From the NCBI GenBank assembly GCA_025617745.1, contig CM046853.1, forward strand, positions 14,069,323 through 14,133,322: DNA of 64,000 bases. Direction: 5' to 3'. The position numbers and the translations under genes are program-made. The DNA is from Heliocidaris erythrogramma. Lineage: Eukaryota > Echinodermata > Echinoidea > Camarodonta > Echinometridae. Shown here piece after piece: positions 12,851 through 25,217 of the stretch; position 1 is the first letter of the stretch; each line of letters begins with the position of its first letter. Below the pieces are notes generated by a model. It worked only from the letters and a program-made list of their open reading frames with translations. It ran no database searches and was not told where the DNA came from.

Positions 12851-13773
12851 TATTAGGAGTACGCTAATTTGATAAAGAACTAAGATTCCATGTCAAAATT
12901 TAAAAAAAAAACACAAAAAAACAATGACAGAGACAGAAAAAAGCTCATCTACTGACATAACAGCAATCATCAGTGTACTGAGCAAAAATGGTGCATTCAA
13001 TCTTGATTTATATTTCTACCAACTTGCCCGAATTGGGAACATATTTTTCCTTGTGATCTTTCATTTTTTTTTTAAACATCAAATGTAACTTATTTTATTT
13101 ACATTCAGACTGCAGTCTTATTTCATAAACAGATACCAGCATGTATTTCCTTATAAAATCAAGACAGTAACATTGGCTTAAACCAGTCCATGAATGCTAG
13201 AGAACTATGCTAGGAAAATATCCACAACATAAATAATTTGACAAATTCTTCTTCTTCGATAAAACGTGCAAGGGAAATAACATAGAACATAAAACATTTG
13301 AGTATTCTTTCAAAGAATGGAAATATAGTGGCCTTGTGGTAATGCTGTACAGTAAAGCTACATATATACCTTACAATTGATAGTCAAGGTATTGCTTGAG
13401 TTGGACTATACTTCTGTTACTTGAACTTTCCTCTTGGTTTAAATTCAACCATGAAAATGAAAATTTATAAAGAGCAATCCAACCTTTGTAAAAAGCTGAT
13501 TTTGTGTGAAAGCAAAAAAATAAGAGAAACAGGAAAGTGAAAGTTTGAAAGAATCGGACAAAGAAGGAATTGATTGTGACGTATTCACGGTCAACTCTCA
13601 ATTAGCTAACATGATACACAAAACTGTGTTGCTCAAATAATAGCCTCTTTTGGAATTGGAAGGCATACTTTGATAAAGAGTACCCCCATACAGTGAGTAT
13701 GCAGAATAATTCAACAGAGTAAGCCAATACATGTTAACACATTGCCTACAGGATAGTACCGGGTAGTTCCTTA

Positions 13774-14194
13774 TTAACCCTTTCAAGACAATTGACCACA
13801 TTTTGGGTTTTGGCTCAATAACTTTTGATTCACAAGTCTAAAACATATACCAGAAGCATTAGTAGAAAGAGAAAAAAAAAATTCTGTAAAATTTATGTCC
13901 ATTTTTGTTGCATGACCATATTGCTTTTGATGCCAGGAATTATAAAAGCGAGAATAAGCTTTAAAATCCTTAAATTGGCAACACATTGAGAGGTTCAAAA
14001 TCATTGTTTTTTTATCAAAATTCGCAATTTTTTCTAACTTTTCGTCAAAATTCCTAACCATGTTTGTTGTTATCAAAGACATTACACATTATAAGAACCA
14101 TGTAGCACTAAAAGATAGATACTATTGTTGCCAATTTGAAGAACAAAATATGATCAATTTAGCTCTTAAATAATTCCTGTCCTGAAAGGGTTAA
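13774..14194. mobile_element. piggyBac-like MITE (TTAA target)
   Basis: The left end reads TTAACCCTTTCAAGACA and the right end TGTCCTGAAAGGGTTAA, near-perfect inverted repeats including the TTAA target at both edges. The 5'-CCCTTT start next to TTAA is typical of piggyBac ends. The interior of about 400 bases has no transposase. Confidence 0.7.
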
Positions 14195-15604
14195 GTGTAT
14201 GGGAATAAGAGAATTCAGCAGTCAACGGCTCAATAATCCATGTAAGTTAGGATTATATCTTTAAATACAAATGTATGCCATTTGCTTGTAAACGTACCTT
14301 ATTAAGTATTTAGTCTCAATTGCTTCTCATCTAATAATGTACATAACAATTGATTGGATAAATTTGTTTACAACCTCCACCGTTTTGTATTCCTCAAACT
14401 GTTGGCAGGATTAAAGGGTGGATAAAGGGGTAGATTAAAGGAGGCAGGAAGGGAGTGATTGATTGACTGATATCTACACTCAAATATACAAGTTTATCTT
14501 CTGCCATAAAATCGCACCACTTAATACTTCTCTCCTCCAATAATACACTCTGCACTGTCATGGTGCAGACATAGAACTGAGGAAGAGTGGAAATAATATC
14601 TGGCAAATCCCTTTACAAATGTACTTACATGTACTTGATATAAATGTTATTCTGTTTTTTGCAGTCATTCACTTTTAACACATTATTCATTCATGTACAT
14701 ATTGTAAAGAGTGCTTTGTACAACCTATCAGCAATATTAATTACATTATCACAACACAATCCTCATAATATAATTTGCCTATTTTTTTCTTCTTGTTTTA
14801 TAACAATTTTTTTTTTCTCATTCTGTTCAATTCCCATTGAATGAGGATTTCTCTCAAAAAACATTTTACATGAGTATACATTTCTTCTACAATATAACAT
14901 GTAATCATACAAAAGGACATAATAAATTGGGTAAAATAAACAAACATTTCACATGCCACAGTAACAACGCATGTAAATGCTTCCCCAGCTGTAAATATGC
15001 TTCCCAACACATACTACAAAAACAAAACACAAACATCATCAAAATATAGATTAAAATTAAACTCTGGAAATGTAGGCCTAACTGCCCCTGGACATCCACA
15101 ACTCCTGACTTAATGCTATAGCAACTGACATAATCATTTAGAAGTAGTCATTCTTTAATCACCATTTCATGTTGCTTTAAGAAACGGTCTATTTGCAGAG
15201 TTACAATATTACGTAATAATTACGAACACAAACCACCCAAAGGCAAAAATAAAGTGATATAGATGCAAAAAGAAATGCCGATCCCTAAAACCTATTTACT
15301 ATTTGTTTTTGGACTTGAGAGTCGAGACATGTAATGAAACAAAGTGACAAAGATACATGTATAGAGGATATGGGAGAATGAAAAAAGATATTAAAATGAT
15401 TGAACACAGACCTGGCACATCAGGGTGGTCAAATGGGAAGCTACTATTTACAGCTGGGACAAATCTTCATGAAATGCCTTATATTCTCCAAATTTAAATA
15501 TCAAACATTTCAAAAAAATAAAAAAAGAAGATAGAAAAATAATTACCAGGAATAAAGAAATAAAGATAAAATAGGGGGACAAAATCATATGATGTACACA
15601 GTCC
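14195..15604 (-). other. Probable Rab7 3' UTR / downstream flank
   Basis: The sequence immediately downstream of the Rab7 stop has no repeat with clear ends and no exon. No AATAAA on the minus strand was seen close to the stop; an ATTAAA occurs near 15158-15153. The transcript end cannot be set from the sequence. Confidence 0.35.
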
Positions 15605-18600
15605 TCAGCATGCACAGCCTTCTGTCTTTCCCTTGCTGTCATTATCAAGTTTGATCTGGCTGGGGAAATCTTGGTACGTTGAATCATCTGGTTCTTGTGC
15701 AAGGGCGTTCTTGGCTATTGTTTGGAAGGCCTGCTCCACGTTGATGCTCTCTTTTGCACTTGTCTCAAAGTATGGGATGCAGTTTTTGCTATCACACCAG
15801 CTTTGAGCTCTCTTTGCAGATACCTGATGAACATGACATAGAAAACAGAAAGCACAATAGCAATACCTGGCTCTAAGAAAGGGACAGTGAAAGGGCATTG
15901 GTTGTACAGCACATGCTCAGAATTGCATGCTCCACAGTCAATCCCCTATGTTAATCAAATTCCTGGAATAGACAATGTAACTAACCCTAACATGAAACCC
16001 AAATCTAAAGTTACTTTCAAACAACTACAAAATTTCTTTGTCATGATCATTGCAAATTTTCAAATAATAAACACTGTATACAAATAGCTCTTTAGAGTTA
16101 AAGGTAATCCCTTTGCACTTATCCATTTTTGCATAAATCTTACAGAAAGACAGATTACTTTAAGAAAGCATTCTATCAAAAATTCATCTGGTAATTTGTG
16201 ATAAAAATTTAGAACTAAAGGATGAGTACAAGCAGATAATGAACTTAATAAATAGCACATCTCACCAACATCTTATGACCATTTTTTACAGATTACACAT
16301 GCAGGATTTTTTTTTTCTATACTCTTTAAAGATGTAACCATATAAAGTTCAGTATGAAGTGTTTTTCCATGAGGCAGATCTATAGAAAGACGTCACAGAT
16401 ATGCCATATACTTACAATTCTGTTATCCAAGTCAACCTTGTTGCCTAGTACGACAAAGGGGAAATGCTCAGGGTCTCTTGGGCTGGCCTGGATAAGGAAC
16501 TCATCTCTCCAGCTGTCTAGTGACTTGAAAGAATTGGGTGATGTGACATCAAAGACCAGTACACAGCAGTCTGCCCCCCTGTAGAAAGCCACTCCCAAGC
16601 TCTGAAACCTCTCCTGACCAGCAGTATCCCATATCTGGATTGAACAAGAATAGCAATGTACAGTAAAACTGTAAGCAATGTACAGATACTGTAAGCGCTT
16701 TGGTCGGTTACGTTGTAAGAAACAGTCAGTATCATTATCATTACAAGAGCAAACAGGTGAACAATGCTATGCCTGCACTTGTACATTCATGAATGTCTTC
16801 ATTCATTATTCTATCCCTACCACAGCAATATAAATGCTAATACCTAACATCAGTCACATCAACAAGACGGACTGCAGCCCTACAGCAGACAAATAAAGAA
16901 AGTACATCTCTGGGAATGGCTACGAATTGGTCAGTTTCAACTATGGAGTCGGTTTAGTTTGGCCATGTGACTGAATTATCACCCCATAAAAAGACACCAA
17001 TCATTTATCAATCATTTTCGCATGTTAACAACATTGAAAAATTCAAACATTTAGTGTAATAGTAAACTAATCCTTGGTATTCAGAATTATTGCCAAAATT
17101 CCTATGTAATTTTGTTACTGTCCATGTGGAATAGCTCATTTGCTATATGGGTCATCCTGTTTAACATGAAAAGTTTGCTGGAATTTACCTACATGTATAC
17201 TAAAAAGGAGAAGACTCCGAGCACTAAAAATGAGAAAGTTTACAAGGACCACATATCAATGACTACACATTACACAAGCACATTTTCAGCCTTCACAAGA
17301 CTTTGTACCCCACATGAATGTTTGATTTTATGTCTCGAGCCTCTACTGTTTCAAAGAAAGAAAGATATTAATAAATTTACCTGCATTGTAACAAATCTGT
17401 CATCAACCATGACTTCTTTTGTGAGGAAATCTGCTCCGATTGTTGCTTTGTACTGATTGCTGAACTTCTTGTTGACATATTGATTCATGAGTGACGTCTT
17501 GCCAACACTGAAAAGTTGTAAGAAACATCTCAGAATTAAGCAATACTTATTACTGTATTTACATTTTTACCTTTTCTAAATGTAGAAACTGAATTTCATT
17601 TGGTCAGAAAAAGGGTTCACTTTTACTCCAAAGTCTCTCAGTGGTGTACTGTAGACTTCAAAATTAGTTTTTCAATGACTGCTCAGAATCTCCCATTTGT
17701 CACAGATTATAGCTGGAATCCTGATTCTGGTAGAATGTTGGGAAAATTTAATATAACAGTCCAATCAATTATCATATGCTTGTACACACATTCACGATTC
17801 TAGGACAACTACCCCCTGGAAAATTCCCCCCCAGACTACCGCAGAATCCGGGGATGGTTTTCTTGGGGGGGGGGGGGGGTACTTGTCCTGGGGGGTACTT
17901 GTCCTGGGGGGTAATTGTCCTAAGGGGGTAGTTGTCGGCGGGGGGGGGGGGGGGAATTGTCCAGATACGACATTCACAATTTAAAATTTGGTATTCTTAT
18001 ACATGTTTATTGTTTCTTGTGAAAATGACATCATCCTTCTAAATAAAACATGAAATATTCTTAAAGGAGAATGAAACCCTGGGGAAAAATCAATTTTAAG
18101 GAAAAGAGAGGATAGAAAGATGCAATTTAAAAAAAGTTCCATCAAAATCGGTTACGAAATGAGAAAGCTATGGAAGTTTGAAAAGTCTCAATTTACTTTC
18201 TATGGCCATCCTCAAATTGGCAATGTTGCTTCAAAGTGACGGGTTTAGTAGTACAACTTTCCATATATTTTGTACATAAAATTTCATATTTTCCCCATTA
18301 TCTCTCAAGGTGCAGCTTGTCTCCTACATGTACTTAACTCAAGATATATCATGGGAAAATGTATTTGACACAACATATATGTTGAATTCACAAAACGACA
18401 AGCAGCATCTTGAGAGATAACAGAAAATATGAAACTTTGTGTACAAAACATATTGCGAGTTGTACTACTAAACCTGCTATTTTGAAGCAACACTGCCAAT
18501 TTGAGGATTGCCATAGAAAGTGAAATTGAGACTTATCCAACTTACATAACTTTTTCATTTCGTAACGATTTTGATGGAACTTTTTTTTAATTGCTTTTCT

Positions 18601-18742
18601 CTATCCTCTCTTTTCATTAAAATGGATATTTCCCCAGGGTTTGTTTCATTCTCGTTTAAGTTTAAACACATTGGAACAATTGCACTGACCCACTGTCACC
18701 AAGTATGATGACTTTGAGAAGAACCTTCTTTCTTGAAGTCAT
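15605..18742 (-). CDS. rab7: Rab7 small GTPase, complete coding sequence
   Basis: Coding exons on the minus strand are 18742-18690, 17507-17381, 16634-16416 and 15823-15605. Phases fit at every junction and give 205 residues, close to the family's usual 207. It begins [18 protein letters not shown]. The nucleotide-binding motifs are all present: GDSGVGKTS (P-loop), YKATIGADF (switch I), WDTAGQERF (switch II), NKVD (guanine specificity) and SAK. The C-terminus is CAC, a CXC site for double geranylgeranylation. Rab7 controls late endosome and lysosome traffic and fusion. A 5' UTR segment (18777-18743) follows a splice acceptor, so an upstream non-coding exon exists. No broken or missing residue was seen. 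Intron 1 hosts a 599-bp foldback element and a G-rich array. Confidence 0.96.
17801..17965. repeat. GGACAAxTACCCCC inverted/tandem G-rich array
   Basis: AGGACAACTACCCCC at the left faces tandem copies of a 16-base unit, GGGGGGTACTTGTCCT, to the right. The array is closed by long G runs (17866-17880, 17938-17954). It lies in Rab7 intron 1. It could form hairpins and G-quadruplexes and is not coding. Confidence 0.7.
18061..18659. mobile_element. 599-bp foldback MITE with TTAA ends
   Basis: The two halves are inverted copies along almost the whole length. The left begins TTAAAGGAGAATGAAACCCT and the right ends with the complement, AGGGTTTGTTTCATTCTCG plus TTTAA. Central segments also pair (for example CTCAAATTGGCAATGTTGC facing GCAACACTGCCAATTTGAG). 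It lies in Rab7 intron 1. No coding capacity was seen. Confidence 0.85.
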
Positions 18743-18903
18743 ATTTTGTGCTGTGTTGTACTATCAAGTTGTGAAATCTGGAATGGAAGCAAAGTAAATA
18801 CAAAAGAAAAGATTAGCTGTTAAATTCATACAAATGGGATGTACGTTGGCCTATACTACATTTTCATTCAGGGAAAGTTTATTAATGTAAACAATATGCA
18901 GCT

Positions 18904-19295
18904 TTAAAGGCCAAGTATATATAAAATATAGAATATTTTAATTTCTGCAGATTTCACAATTAGGAAGCTCTCATTGAATTGTGTATAGGTTGCAACAATG
19001 GCAATTACACATGTTCAGCGAGGAATCAAACCTTGTTTCACATTATAACAAGGAAAAATTAAAATATTTCGTATTTCATGTAATAAAATACAAAAGAAAT
19101 AGTGAGTGGGTGACGTCACTGGTTCCCTCATTTGCATACTGAGCAGGATGTGCATACAACTGTTTTGCGAAACTTTAAAATACCATAACTTTCTTATTTT
19201 ACATCCTATTTTGATGAAATTTTCAGTGTTATGCTTGTTGGATATTTCTCTATTTATTCAAATCAACTTTTTGTTAGGGTGGACTTGGCCTTTAA
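18904..19295. mobile_element. MITE with TTAAAGGCCAAGT termini
   Basis: Perfect 13-base inverted ends: TTAAAGGCCAAGT at the left and ACTTGGCCTTTAA at the right, including a TTAA at each edge. The interior of about 365 bases is unique and non-coding. The first seven bases are shared with the elements at 18061 and 22732. It lies upstream of the Rab7 coding start. Confidence 0.75.
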
Positions 19296-20335
19296 TGAAG
19301 AGCAATGGAAGAAATAATTCCATGAAATGTTTCATTTAATGCATTACACTGTAATGTACATCATACATAACATATTATTCAACATTTTTAGTGCAGGTAG
19401 TTGACATCTGCATAAACTACCAGACAAAAGTTATTGGGAAATTTCCAGCATTTCTCTGTCTATACAGTCGATCCCAGAACCGCTTTTCGTATCTATTCCA
19501 TTTGCATGTTGTGACTGTTCTGAGTCCTAACATATCCTATGATGTAACTAAAAATCAGATATTTTACTCTACATGTATTACAAAACATTTTACTCTACAT
19601 GTATGACAAAACATTTCACTCTGTTTTTCCAGGATGGAATTTCATCTCAGCCCTACAATATTATTCCTTGAACACTGAAACACATGTTCTTGTTCCAAAT
19701 TTGACCTTTACTAGGAAATAAAGCATTTCTTATGATAGGTGTGTGTACTTCCTCCTGTATACACACAATGTAGACATGTATGTAAGGATTAATGTTCACT
19801 GGTATGCACAACAGACATATTCAAATTACTGTAAAACCATAAACTTTCGTGACATAAAACATTCGTGAATTGTTACTGACAGCCAATTTTGCGAGAAACT
19901 TTCACGAATTGCAATCAATTTATATTGTTTTTAATTATGATTTGATTTTTTTGCGGCATCCGTGTATCCACATTATTAGCACGAATTTTGCACCTATTTT
20001 GTGCATGGACTATATATAGTGTACTGTACATAAACAGCAGTCAGTTTTTCAGTTTTTTGATTGTTTCATCCTCCAAGTGTCATCACATATTTACCTACAA
20101 ATTTAAATGTATTGACCTACATGTAAGAAAATTACAACAAATTTGCAGATAAATTTCCAATTTGAGTTGCTTCAGGAAGATAATATCATTGTAACAACAT
20201 GCAGCGCTGCACAATTAATGTAATTTTAAAAACCCTTAAACTGCAGAATTTTGTAGTAATATTGTATTCAACTATTAGTAAAGAGCACAATACATACAGG
20301 TTACAGAAGAAATGAGAAAATCATTGACAAAATCA
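19296..20335. other. Non-coding, upstream of Rab7
   Basis: A+T-rich DNA with TACATGTA-type palindromes and a possible repeat around 19827-19920 (TTTCGTGA/TTCACGAA motifs in both orientations). No exon or transcription start is recognised. Confidence 0.4.
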
Positions 20336-21358
20336 GGCGCGGCTCTACACCCCAATTAACGTCTTTGTAAAGTCGTCAAAGCTTTTGAATTCCTAACGGC
20401 TATCGAAGCCCTCCGCTGAGCGAGGAGCAGAAATCCTCGAAAATTCACATTCTCGTATCTCCCCCATTCGGGCCTTAAATATCATGAAAATTCCAGAGTA
20501 GATAGGAAATGAGGATATTATGCTTCTTATTAATTTTCACTGAAAACGGATGAGTATTTTTTGAGATACAAGTATTTTTCTGTTTCGGAGGGCCGAGAAA
20601 TGAGGTTTTGTTTTTTTCCCGACACAAGTCTGGGACGAAATGAATATGCAAACTTTTAACATATTGCTAAACTTTAAACTCCAGTCTCACTCCCTGGGCA
20701 GTTTCAAGTTTGCGCAGTTAGTAGTTTTGTGTAAAACTGCCATCAAAAATCGAAGACTTAACGTGAAAAATACTTAAATCCTTGCAATCTGATTGGCTGA
20801 GAACAAATTTGTCGGTAACAATCACTGACAAGACACGCCCCCTGTTTAGCGTACACTCCAGTTGAAACCATCCTGCATGCACCGCTATACGTGGGACTAC
20901 ACGCGAAGAACGGTAGAGGGTTCATGAATGCATTGCCTTCGATTTTTTTCCCGACATAACCGTTCGACGGATGATTATGGAAAGATATTTCGAGGATCCC
21001 CTCAATATACTTTGATTTTTCATATGTGAAAGTTTTGATCTTGCGCAATGAGAGCAAATGTGAAAAATAATGCTACATTTTCAGACTTAAAAAAAAATAA
21101 TATGGCTCCTCATTTCTCCAAGTTTTCACAAATTAAAAAATGATTTGACTACGAGTGATACTAATTATGGGTGAGAGCAACTCTTATTCTGGAATTTGAC
21201 GTTTAGTTCATTTCATTTGGTTGTTTCTCGGGCGAGATTTCACAATTTAGCTGAGACTCTTCGGTAGCGGTTTTACGTAAACAACTTGTTTATTTTATGC
21301 AAATTAAGCAGGAAGGAGCGAAAGCTTTTGGGCAGTTAATCCCAGTGTAGAGCCGCGA
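20336..21358. mobile_element. Approx. 1-kb DNA element with GCGGCTCTACAC ends
   Basis: The left end GCGCGGCTCTACACCCCAAT is mirrored by the right end, whose complement reads CGCGGCTCTACACTGGGATT. AAAGCTTTTG also recurs inside each end. No transposase ORF was found. The target duplication is unclear. Confidence 0.55.
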
Positions 21359-22731
21359 CTGAAATGACATAATTTGGCAGCATACACTTATATTAAATAC
21401 ATACAAATTGAGTCTAATATGCAAACATTTCATTATTGATGGACCTTGGGAACCAAATGAGAGTATAGAACTCATACATTTTATTTTTAATTACTTGTGT
21501 ATACTACATTGTATTAATTCATCTGTAGGTGTCTCATTCTATTTTTAATGAATAAATGAATGTACGCCCATTCCACCTACTGCATAAACTATTTTTGAAC
21601 TTTGTCCGAAAGACATAATGTGCTACTGCATCAAACTGAACCTTTTTACTAGAAAAATTTTGTCATTATGAATAAGTTCTGTGTCCCAATAAGCCTTCTG
21701 AATTGCATTATGGCAAAGTATGGAAACTGAAAGTAATGATATAGGTCTGTACATAAAAACTATTTGCACATATTGTATGTAAATATAAAAAGGCTGAATT
21801 TGCTTTGCTTTGCTTTGCTCTTGTATACAATTACAAGCAAACAATGTGAAATTTGATGACAATACAATTATACACATACAATGTGCATCGTTTGAACCAG
21901 GCACATTCAACGCACCACATATTGGCATATAACTGTATGGTTTGGATATTTTTGTTGTTGCTGTAGTGTGTTTTAGTGTTGTTTGACATGTGTGATTGAT
22001 ATATTTTGTAGCACAAAATTGTCAAGATTCTGCACCACTTGTAAAATCTGCAAAACATTCTGGTTTTACAGTAGCCTTTGGCATGACTTGTGAAATATTA
22101 CAGATTTCGTAAATTCCATGTACAATGTCATGTACAGTGTACATGTACTGTACTCAGAGATTTTTATGACAGTAAAGTTGACCTCCTTTCTATTGTAGTA
22201 GAGTGGACTTTGCACAAGAAGCATTATACAATGTACATGTACTACTCTGAAAACAATTTTTGCTTGTTTACTCTAGGATTCAGCAATGAGCAGCAACTTG
22301 TGAGTCACTTTTGTCCAGCATTCATGTTAAATGAGAACTGATCAAACTTTACTTTACATGTACCTTTTACATGAAAAATGCTCTGTGTACAGTAGATAGC
22401 AAGGGTTATTTACACCTTGCAGTTTTCCTGTACATCAATTTTCCAACATCGTACTACATATACATGTACCAGTCAGTGGTATTACGAGGTACATGTACGT
22501 GTATTCTCTGTAATATAGGAAGAAAAGTGCTCTCCTGTACACTCACATATTTTTTATTTGACATTGGACAAAAGAACAGAAACAACAGTCATCTACATGT
22601 ATGCTGTCAAACTTGAAATAAATGATTTTGGAATGATTTTGGAATGATTTTAGGATGAGTAATACAGTGACAATTTTAAAAAAAAATTATGCTTTGCTAT
22701 TTCCTACAGTATAATGCTCACATCATAAAGA
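21359..22731. other. Non-coding, rich in ACATGTAC motifs
   Basis: Many short palindromes of the type TACATGTA and GTACATGTAC occur, especially 22100-22500. No gene, repeat boundary or RNA is recognised. Confidence 0.4.
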
Positions 22732-23031
22732 TTAAAGGGATATGCCACCGGGCGGCCGTGGGGAAAGTCAGGATTGCGTAAGCCCCATTCACTCGTACAC
22801 AAAGTTTGTGCGTTGAACGCGTCCGTTGGACTAAGTGGGACTACATTTCGACTGCACGAAGCCGACCGAATCTCGCACGAAAGCTCGAGTCAGGCGCAGC
22901 GTGCATGTTTGTGCGGCGACCAGTCTATCTGAGGTTTGCGCCCCGCGGGGCAACGGCATGATCAGGTAACGATCACGGTGCCCTCTCGCAGCATTAAAAC
23001 GTCCACAATCTGCGATTGAGTATCCCTTTAA
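22732..23031. mobile_element. GC-rich MITE with TTAAAGGGATA ends (300 bp)
   Basis: The left end is TTAAAGGGATATG and the right end TATCCCTTTAA, inverted and including TTAA. The interior is markedly GC-rich and CpG-rich compared with flanks. This looks like a CpG island but has no exon or motif of a promoter. The end sequence links it to the 18061 and 18904 elements. Confidence 0.65.
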
Positions 23032-23269
23032 AATTCAGTATTGTGAAAGTAATAATATCCATTGCATGTAAACCTTTTTCTTGGAATATTGCATAATTAT
23101 TCCTAATGTTTTACATAATATCAATCTAAAACGTGTCAGTGATTGTTTTGTCAAGTACTTAAGAGGTCTATTGAATCATGTGTTCAATGGGAATTATAAT
23201 TAGTACGTTGTGTACAGATGCTATCTAACATGAGCAATCAGAGAATTCTTCACCATATTGTCAACCTTA

Positions 23270-23876
23270 CTAAAGTGTTTGAAACCATGACAAGGGCAGG
23301 TCCCTGGAAGATTTTTTAACAGCTCGGCTGCCCACCAAAATGCCTTAAAATGATCATCCAGAAGACCAGTGAGGCCAGGTCAGACATGGCAATGACCTCT
23401 CACAGCCCTTCCCCATTGTGAATGGTGTGAAACAATCTATTTTCGGACAGATGGTAGCCTGTTTAACCTGAAAAGACTACAATCCCACACCAAGGCAATA
23501 GCAAATTTTATCAGAGAGCCACTTTTTGCTGCTAATGCTGCTCTTGTTGCTCATTCAGAGACAGCTCTACAGTTTATAACAAGCTGTTTTGCAAAGGCTC
23601 CTGAACTTTTCAGGTCTTGAGGTCAGCTTAAAGTTTTTCATCAGCCTACCGCTGAGGGAACTACCACTCTCCCACTATTTCAATCAGAACAGACAGAGTT
23701 GATAAATGTCCAACAGTTCACATACTTGGGCTGCGTCATTTCCTCTGAAGCTAAGATAGACAAAAATGTGGACAACAGACTTTCCAAGGCAAACAGTGCA
23801 TTTGACAGACTCCAAAAATGTGTCTGGAAAAAAGGATGGAAACTAAAATCAAGGTCCAGGGTGCTGACCACCCTCC

Positions 23877-23908
<32 letters not shown>

Positions 23909-24600
23909 TTCTTATATAGCGCTATATCTAGTTACAAACTACTCAGAGCGCTTTATATTGTTACCCCGGTCATTGGATTCTAGCACGCCCGCACACAGTG
24001 TATGCACATTCTCCACTCCCTGGGGAGCATTCCAGCCAGTCGCCTGTTAAGCGCACACATGCTAAGCAAAGGACATTACCTTTCGCCATCCTACCGGGTA
24101 CCCATTTAACACCTGGGTGGAGAGTGGCACATGTAGATTAACGTCTTGCCAAAGGACGCTAGTGCTGTGGTGGGATTCGAACCCCGGACCTCGTGGTTCA
24201 CAGTCCGGGGACTTATCCACTGATCCACAACACCTCTACAAAATATGGGCAGAGTCTTGGGCTACATACCATCACCCGTTGGTCCTTCATAAACCTTTCA
24301 TCAGTGTTATCTCCACACCATCCCAAACATCTACTGGTGTAGTGGTACACACGCACATCCCAATCAGTTATACCAGGAGGAGAAACCTGAGGGTTACAGT
24401 GATTCAGTTCACTTTTCCCCTGCACAGGTGATATCAAATACCTTAATAATAACCCTCACCTCCTGTGGTAGAGACCACTGTCAGTGGACAACACTAGCCT
24501 TTGATACATGTAGGAATCCCTGGCCCCAACAGTCTTTCAAAGAGGTCAGACACTGTCACAGACTACAATGAAATTCAGTGGAAATACACCAGAGACATCC
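23270..24600 (+). pseudogene. Dead LINE reverse transcriptase, split by a SINE
   Basis: Plus-strand frames carry RT-like pieces: VNGVKQ (about 23420), SLFNLKRLQSHTKAI (about 23455), and FAANAALVAHSE with FAAN at 23525-23536 in place of the catalytic F-A-D-D. Next comes FTYLGCVISSEAKIDKNVDN (23720-23780), then VLTTLLYN at 23880. After the SINE (23881-24235) the frame resumes with ESWATYHHPL. Many stops and shifts, plus loss of both catalytic Asp, make it non-functional. Confidence 0.8.
23881..24235 (-). mobile_element. tRNA-derived SINE inserted in a LINE relic
   Basis: On the minus strand the A-box region GTGGATAAGTCCCCGGACTG (about 24220-24200) and the B box GGTTCGAATCC (24183-24174) precede a body ending in a long (ATT)n tail (23908-23881). 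Same family as 4096-4340. The flanking LINE reading frame continues on both sides, so the insertion is younger than the LINE. Confidence 0.88.
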
Positions 24601-25209
24601 CTAAAACTAAAAAAAGCTGAATTCTAGACCAAAAATGTGATGTTCGGAAATCTGAAAGCCCACAGTGATAAGTCAGGTGGTAACAATTGGGTTGACAAGA
24701 ATGTGATATAAACTGAAAACCAGATGTTTTACTTCATTTTTTATAATAGTTAAGCACATTCACTGAAAGCATTTCATAACACACATCACATGATACATGT
24801 ATACAGGGGAAATATACAGGGGAGAAGGGCGATTTCACCCTCATCAGCCCCTAAATTGCCCCAATAAATGCTGGTAACGTTGCACTTGCGGGCGACCGTT
24901 TTTCTCATGAGTCACCCCCCCATCAGTGATTCAAAAAGAAGTCACTATTATGCTAAAAAAGCAGCTAAATTTAACCTTTCATCTCGTACTTGATACATCG
25001 CGAATGTGTAGCATCGTGAATGCCAGACCAAATGACAATTATGCGATGCATAACCAGATAGCGGGATATCGATGCGGAAACTAAAGTGCTTTTTTCACAC
25101 ATACTACACACATTCAAAATCAGGATTGTATAAGTTCATTGAGAGCTTCATTTTACTTAATCTTTGCGCCGCACCTTTTGTGAAAATTTCCTTTCCACAA
25201 CGCATCACT
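24601..25209. other. Non-coding flank of an hAT-like element
   Basis: Short shadow ORFs only. Nothing recognisable between the LINE relic and the element starting at 25218. Confidence 0.4.
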
Positions 25210-25217
25210 GTTACAAT

